This document shows, in pieces, positions 5,647-7,026 of a stretch of 7,026 nucleotides of DNA. This stretch comes from an uncultured Clostridia bacterium. Lineage in GTDB: Bacteria > Bacillota_A > Clostridia > Oscillospirales > Oscillospiraceae. The position numbers and the translations under genes are program-made. Position 1 is the first letter of the stretch; every line of letters begins with the position of its first letter. The stretch lies in contig CAMGMW010000062.1 in assembly GCA_946059285.1 (NCBI GenBank), forward strand, positions 1-7,026, given 5' to 3'. The notes below the pieces were generated by a model that made no database searches, was not told where the DNA came from, and was given only the letters and a program-made list of their open reading frames with translations.

Positions 5647-6347
5647 ACAATGAACAGGAAGAGCTGCTGAAAAAAGCAAAAAGCGGGGACCGGGCGGCAA
5701 GTGAGGCATTGATCATCGGGAACTCCGGCCTGATCTGGTCAATCGCACGACGCTATTTCGGCAGGGGTGTCGATCCTGATGATCTTTACCAACTGGGCTG
5801 CCTGGGGTTTATTAAAGCAGTCGATGGCTTCGATCCGGAATATGGGACACAGTTTTCCACATATGCTGTGCCAAAAATTGCGGGTGAGATTCGACGTTTT
5901 TTGCGGGATGACGGCACGGTTAAGGTGAGTCGGAGCCTGAAGGAACGTTCTATCATGAGCAGGGCAACACGTCAGAAGCTGACCGGGGAGCTGGGCCGGG
6001 AGCCGACGTTAAGCGAGCTGAGTGAGCAAACAGGCTTACAGGCAGAAGAGATTGCCACGGCGGAAATGGCAACTGGTGCGACAGAATCGATCCAAAAGCG
6101 CTCAGGTGAAGATGGCTTCGCGCTGGAGGATGTCCTGACGGATGGTGAAATGGAGGATCAAATCGTGGAAAAGATTGCACTGCGGGAGGCAATCGACAGC
6201 TTGAACGAGCGGGAGCAGATGGTCATAAAGCTGCGCTTTTTCCACGGACTGACGCAGGACAAGACCTCGAAGATCCTGGGTGTATCGCAGGTGCAGATTT
6301 CCCGTATTGAGAAAAAAGCGCTGGAGACGCTGCGCAAGTATATATGA
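5643..6347 (+). CDS. sigF: RNA polymerase sigma-F factor (SpoIIAC)
   Basis: This 234-residue sigma-70 family protein directs early forespore transcription. Region 2 shows DDLYQLGCLGFIKAVDGFDPEYGTQFSTYAVPKIAGEIRRFLRDDG in sequence (split here as DDLYQLGCLGFIKAVDG, 46-62, and FSTYAVPKIAGEIRRFLRD, 71-89), the core-binding and -10 recognition segments. Region 3 covers about 95-165. Region 4 has LNEREQMVIKLRFF (187-200) and a helix-turn-helix ending SQVQISRIEKKALE (215-228). It is somewhat shorter than the 255-residue Bacillus protein. The start is GTG at 5643, in a GTGA overlap with spoIIAB, behind GGAGGG at 5632-5637 with 5 nt spacing. Placement after spoIIAA-spoIIAB separates it from the similar sigma-G. 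Bacillus often has spoVA genes next; here a tRNA follows. Confidence 0.96.
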   Translation: MNNEQEELLKKAKSGDRAASEALIIGNSGLIWSIARRYFGRGVDPDDLYQLGCLGFIKAVDGFDPEYGTQFSTYAVPKIAGEIRRFLRDDGTVKVSRSLKERSIMSRATRQKLTGELGREPTLSELSEQTGLQAEEIATAEMATGATESIQKRSGEDGFALEDVLTDGEMEDQIVEKIALREAIDSLNEREQMVIKLRFFHGLTQDKTSKILGVSQVQISRIEKKALETLRKYI

Positions 6348-6399
6348 TAACGCAGCGAGTAACGTGCAATCCGGAAGCATCCGACAAAAAGCGTAAGAT

Positions 6400-6435
6400 A
6401 GAGGGGGCTGCCTCTGCGGAGATGGCCCCCTCTTT
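6400..6435 (+). terminator. Intrinsic terminator of the spoIIA operon
   Basis: AGAGGGGGC (6400-6408) pairs with GCCCCCTCT (6425-6433), a 9-bp GC-rich stem. The 16-nt apical part has a small CTC/GAG inner pairing. The downstream T-tract is short (TTT, 6433-6435), so the stem carries most of the strength. It lies about 52 nt after the sigF stop. Confidence 0.75.
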
Positions 6436-6456
6436 ATGCAGAACCTCGAAACATGG

Positions 6457-6484
6457 AAAAAGCCCCCGCCTTCCGGCGAGGGCT
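6457..6484 (-). terminator. Intrinsic terminator of the tRNA-Thr gene
   Basis: On the minus strand, AGCCC and CGCC arms around a GGAA loop pair with their complements, interrupted by one mismatch (positions 6466 and 6479). The stem is followed by TTTTT. It begins at 6484, the base right after the encoded CCA of the tRNA, leaving essentially no unpaired trailer. It also faces the spoIIA terminator, so the two insulate the convergent units. Confidence 0.8.
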
Positions 6485-6560
6485 TGGAGCTGGAGGCCGG
6501 ACTTGAACCGGCGACCTACGCATTACGAGTGCGTCGCTCTACCGACTGAGCTACACCAGC
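6485..6560 (-). tRNA. tRNA-Thr, anticodon CGU
   Basis: The 76-nt cloverleaf is read on the minus strand. The acceptor arms are GCTGGTG and CTCCAGC. The D-stem is GCTC/GAGC. The anticodon stem ACGCA/TGCGT closes the loop CTCGTAA, giving anticodon CGT, which reads ACG. The T-stem is GCCGG/CCGGC with loop TTCAAGT. Discriminator T73 and CCA are encoded. One acceptor pair, position 6 with 67, is U-U rather than the U-A I expect from related threonine tRNAs; the other six pairs are normal. The gene has its own promoter and terminator and appears functional. Confidence 0.95.
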
Positions 6561-6581
6561 ATATTCAGCCTAAGCTTGATT

Positions 6582-6610
6582 ATTCTAACAAACAAGCACG
6601 GAAATGTCAA
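6582..6610 (-). promoter_or_regulatory. Sigma-A promoter of tRNA-Thr
   Basis: On the minus strand, TTGACA (6610-6605) and TAGAAT (6587-6582) are separated by 17 bp. Transcription would start near 6575, giving a leader of about 15 nt before the tRNA. The match is near-perfect, as usual for stable RNA genes. Confidence 0.82.
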
Positions 6611-6658
6611 GTGCGATTTTCGCTTTTTCTGTGAACGGAGCGGCAAAGAATTTCACTG

Positions 6659-6926
6659 AATGACAAAGTGCGCATATTTGGTAAAATTGTCCATATTCGT
6701 TTTCGCAATTTGTGCAGGAAATGAGCAGTTGTGCTTTGCTTTTCAGCATGAAAGATACAAACACAAGATATATGGGAAATAAGAATGTAAATGAAACATA
6801 AAGCGATATAGACGCAATGGCAGAATAACGACATACACTCTGCTTTACATATCAAGATACTGTATTTTTATTACTTGAACTCGCATATTATGCATTAAAA
6901 TGACAAAGAATGCAGCGCAATATTGG
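6659..6926 (+). repeat. Imperfect direct repeat pair in the intergenic region
   Basis: AATGACAAAG occurs at 6659-6668 and again at 6899-6908. Each copy is followed closely by a similar second block, GCGCATATTTGG (6670-6681) and GCGCAATATTGG (6915-6926), with 1 nt between blocks in the first copy and 6 nt in the second. The function is unknown; chance in AT-rich DNA is possible. Confidence 0.4.
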
Positions 6927-6984
6927 CAATATGAACAAAAATGGGGAACTGAAGCAAAATAGTAACAAAATGTTAACAACTGCC

Positions 6985-7013
6985 TTGACAAGCGATTCAA
7001 GACAAATTATAAT
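6985..7013 (+). promoter_or_regulatory. Perfect sigma-A promoter for a gene beyond the window
   Basis: TTGACA (6985-6990) and TATAAT (7008-7013) are separated by 17 bp, a full consensus match. Transcription would start near 7020 and run out of the window. A small inverted repeat, TAACA-aaa-TGTTA (6963-6975), lies 9 bp before the -35 and might be an operator. Confidence 0.8.
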
Positions 7014-7026
7014 TTGAGATAACTAA

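Larger units (their letters stand above)
6611..7026. other. AT-rich intergenic region without a convincing gene
   Basis: This stretch is clearly richer in A and T than the genes to its left. The only open frame of note (minus, 6855-6607) lacks a ribosome binding site, has no recognisable domain and ends inside the tRNA promoter. Contents I can support are a repeated AATGACAAAG motif, two short inverted repeats (6920-6932 and 6963-6975) and a strong plus-strand promoter at the right end. Confidence 0.7.

Noticed and set aside
6436..6600. Integration site for a mobile element at the tRNA
   Set aside because: There is no integrase, no duplicated tRNA 3' end and no foreign gene nearby; the tRNA 3' end abuts its own terminator and then spoIIA.
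6344..6634. 96-codon plus-strand frame after sigF
   Set aside because: It reads straight through the spoIIA terminator, the tRNA terminator and the tRNA itself on the opposite strand, so it is not a plausible gene.
6607..6855. 82-codon open frame on the minus strand in the AT-rich region
   Set aside because: It has no ribosome binding site, no recognisable domain, a cysteine- and histidine-rich composition unlike its neighbours, and it ends inside the tRNA-Thr promoter.

Overview
The window looks like a chromosomal segment of an endospore-forming, moderate-GC member of the Clostridia (Bacillota), possibly Oscillospiraceae-like. The main reasons are a complete spoIIAA-spoIIAB-sigF operon, strong GGAGG-type ribosome binding sites, tight ATGA/GTGA gene overlaps, and consensus TTGACA/TATAAT promoters. 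The family-level placement is inference.

Layout. Positions 1-836 (minus strand) hold the N-terminal 278 codons of a secreted D-Ala-D-Ala carboxypeptidase of the DacF/PBP5 type, cut by the window edge just before its KTG motif should appear. Positions 837-960 are a divergent intergenic region whose two predicted promoters face each other and overlap. From 961 to 4774 (plus strand) four overlapping or abutting genes form an apparent operon: a membrane-anchored ComEA-like helix-hairpin-helix protein, an OmpR-family response regulator, a HAMP sensor histidine kinase with a non-ATG start, and a lipoprotein carrying three GerMN-like repeats. Two hairpins follow at 4779-4868; the second is a clear intrinsic terminator. 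From 4889 to 6347 lies the forespore sigma-F operon: anti-anti-sigma SpoIIAA, anti-sigma kinase SpoIIAB and sigma-F, all translationally coupled. After a terminator at 6400-6435, a minus-strand tRNA-Thr(CGU) has its own promoter and terminator. The last 416 bases are AT-rich and hold no convincing gene, and they end in a perfect plus-strand sigma-A promoter that should drive a gene outside the window.

How the genes work together. SpoIIAA, SpoIIAB and sigma-F are the classical partner-switching module that activates forespore transcription. The upstream regulator-kinase-lipoprotein trio resembles in layout the MtrA-MtrB-LpqB three-component system of actinobacteria, where a GerMN lipoprotein modulates the kinase. 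GerMN domains also occur in Bacillus GerM, a sporulation envelope lipoprotein. This trio, linked to a HhH protein and lying directly before spoIIA, is the most interesting part of the window. No mobile element, CRISPR array or clearly new defence or biosynthetic system is visible; most of the window is well-understood core biology.
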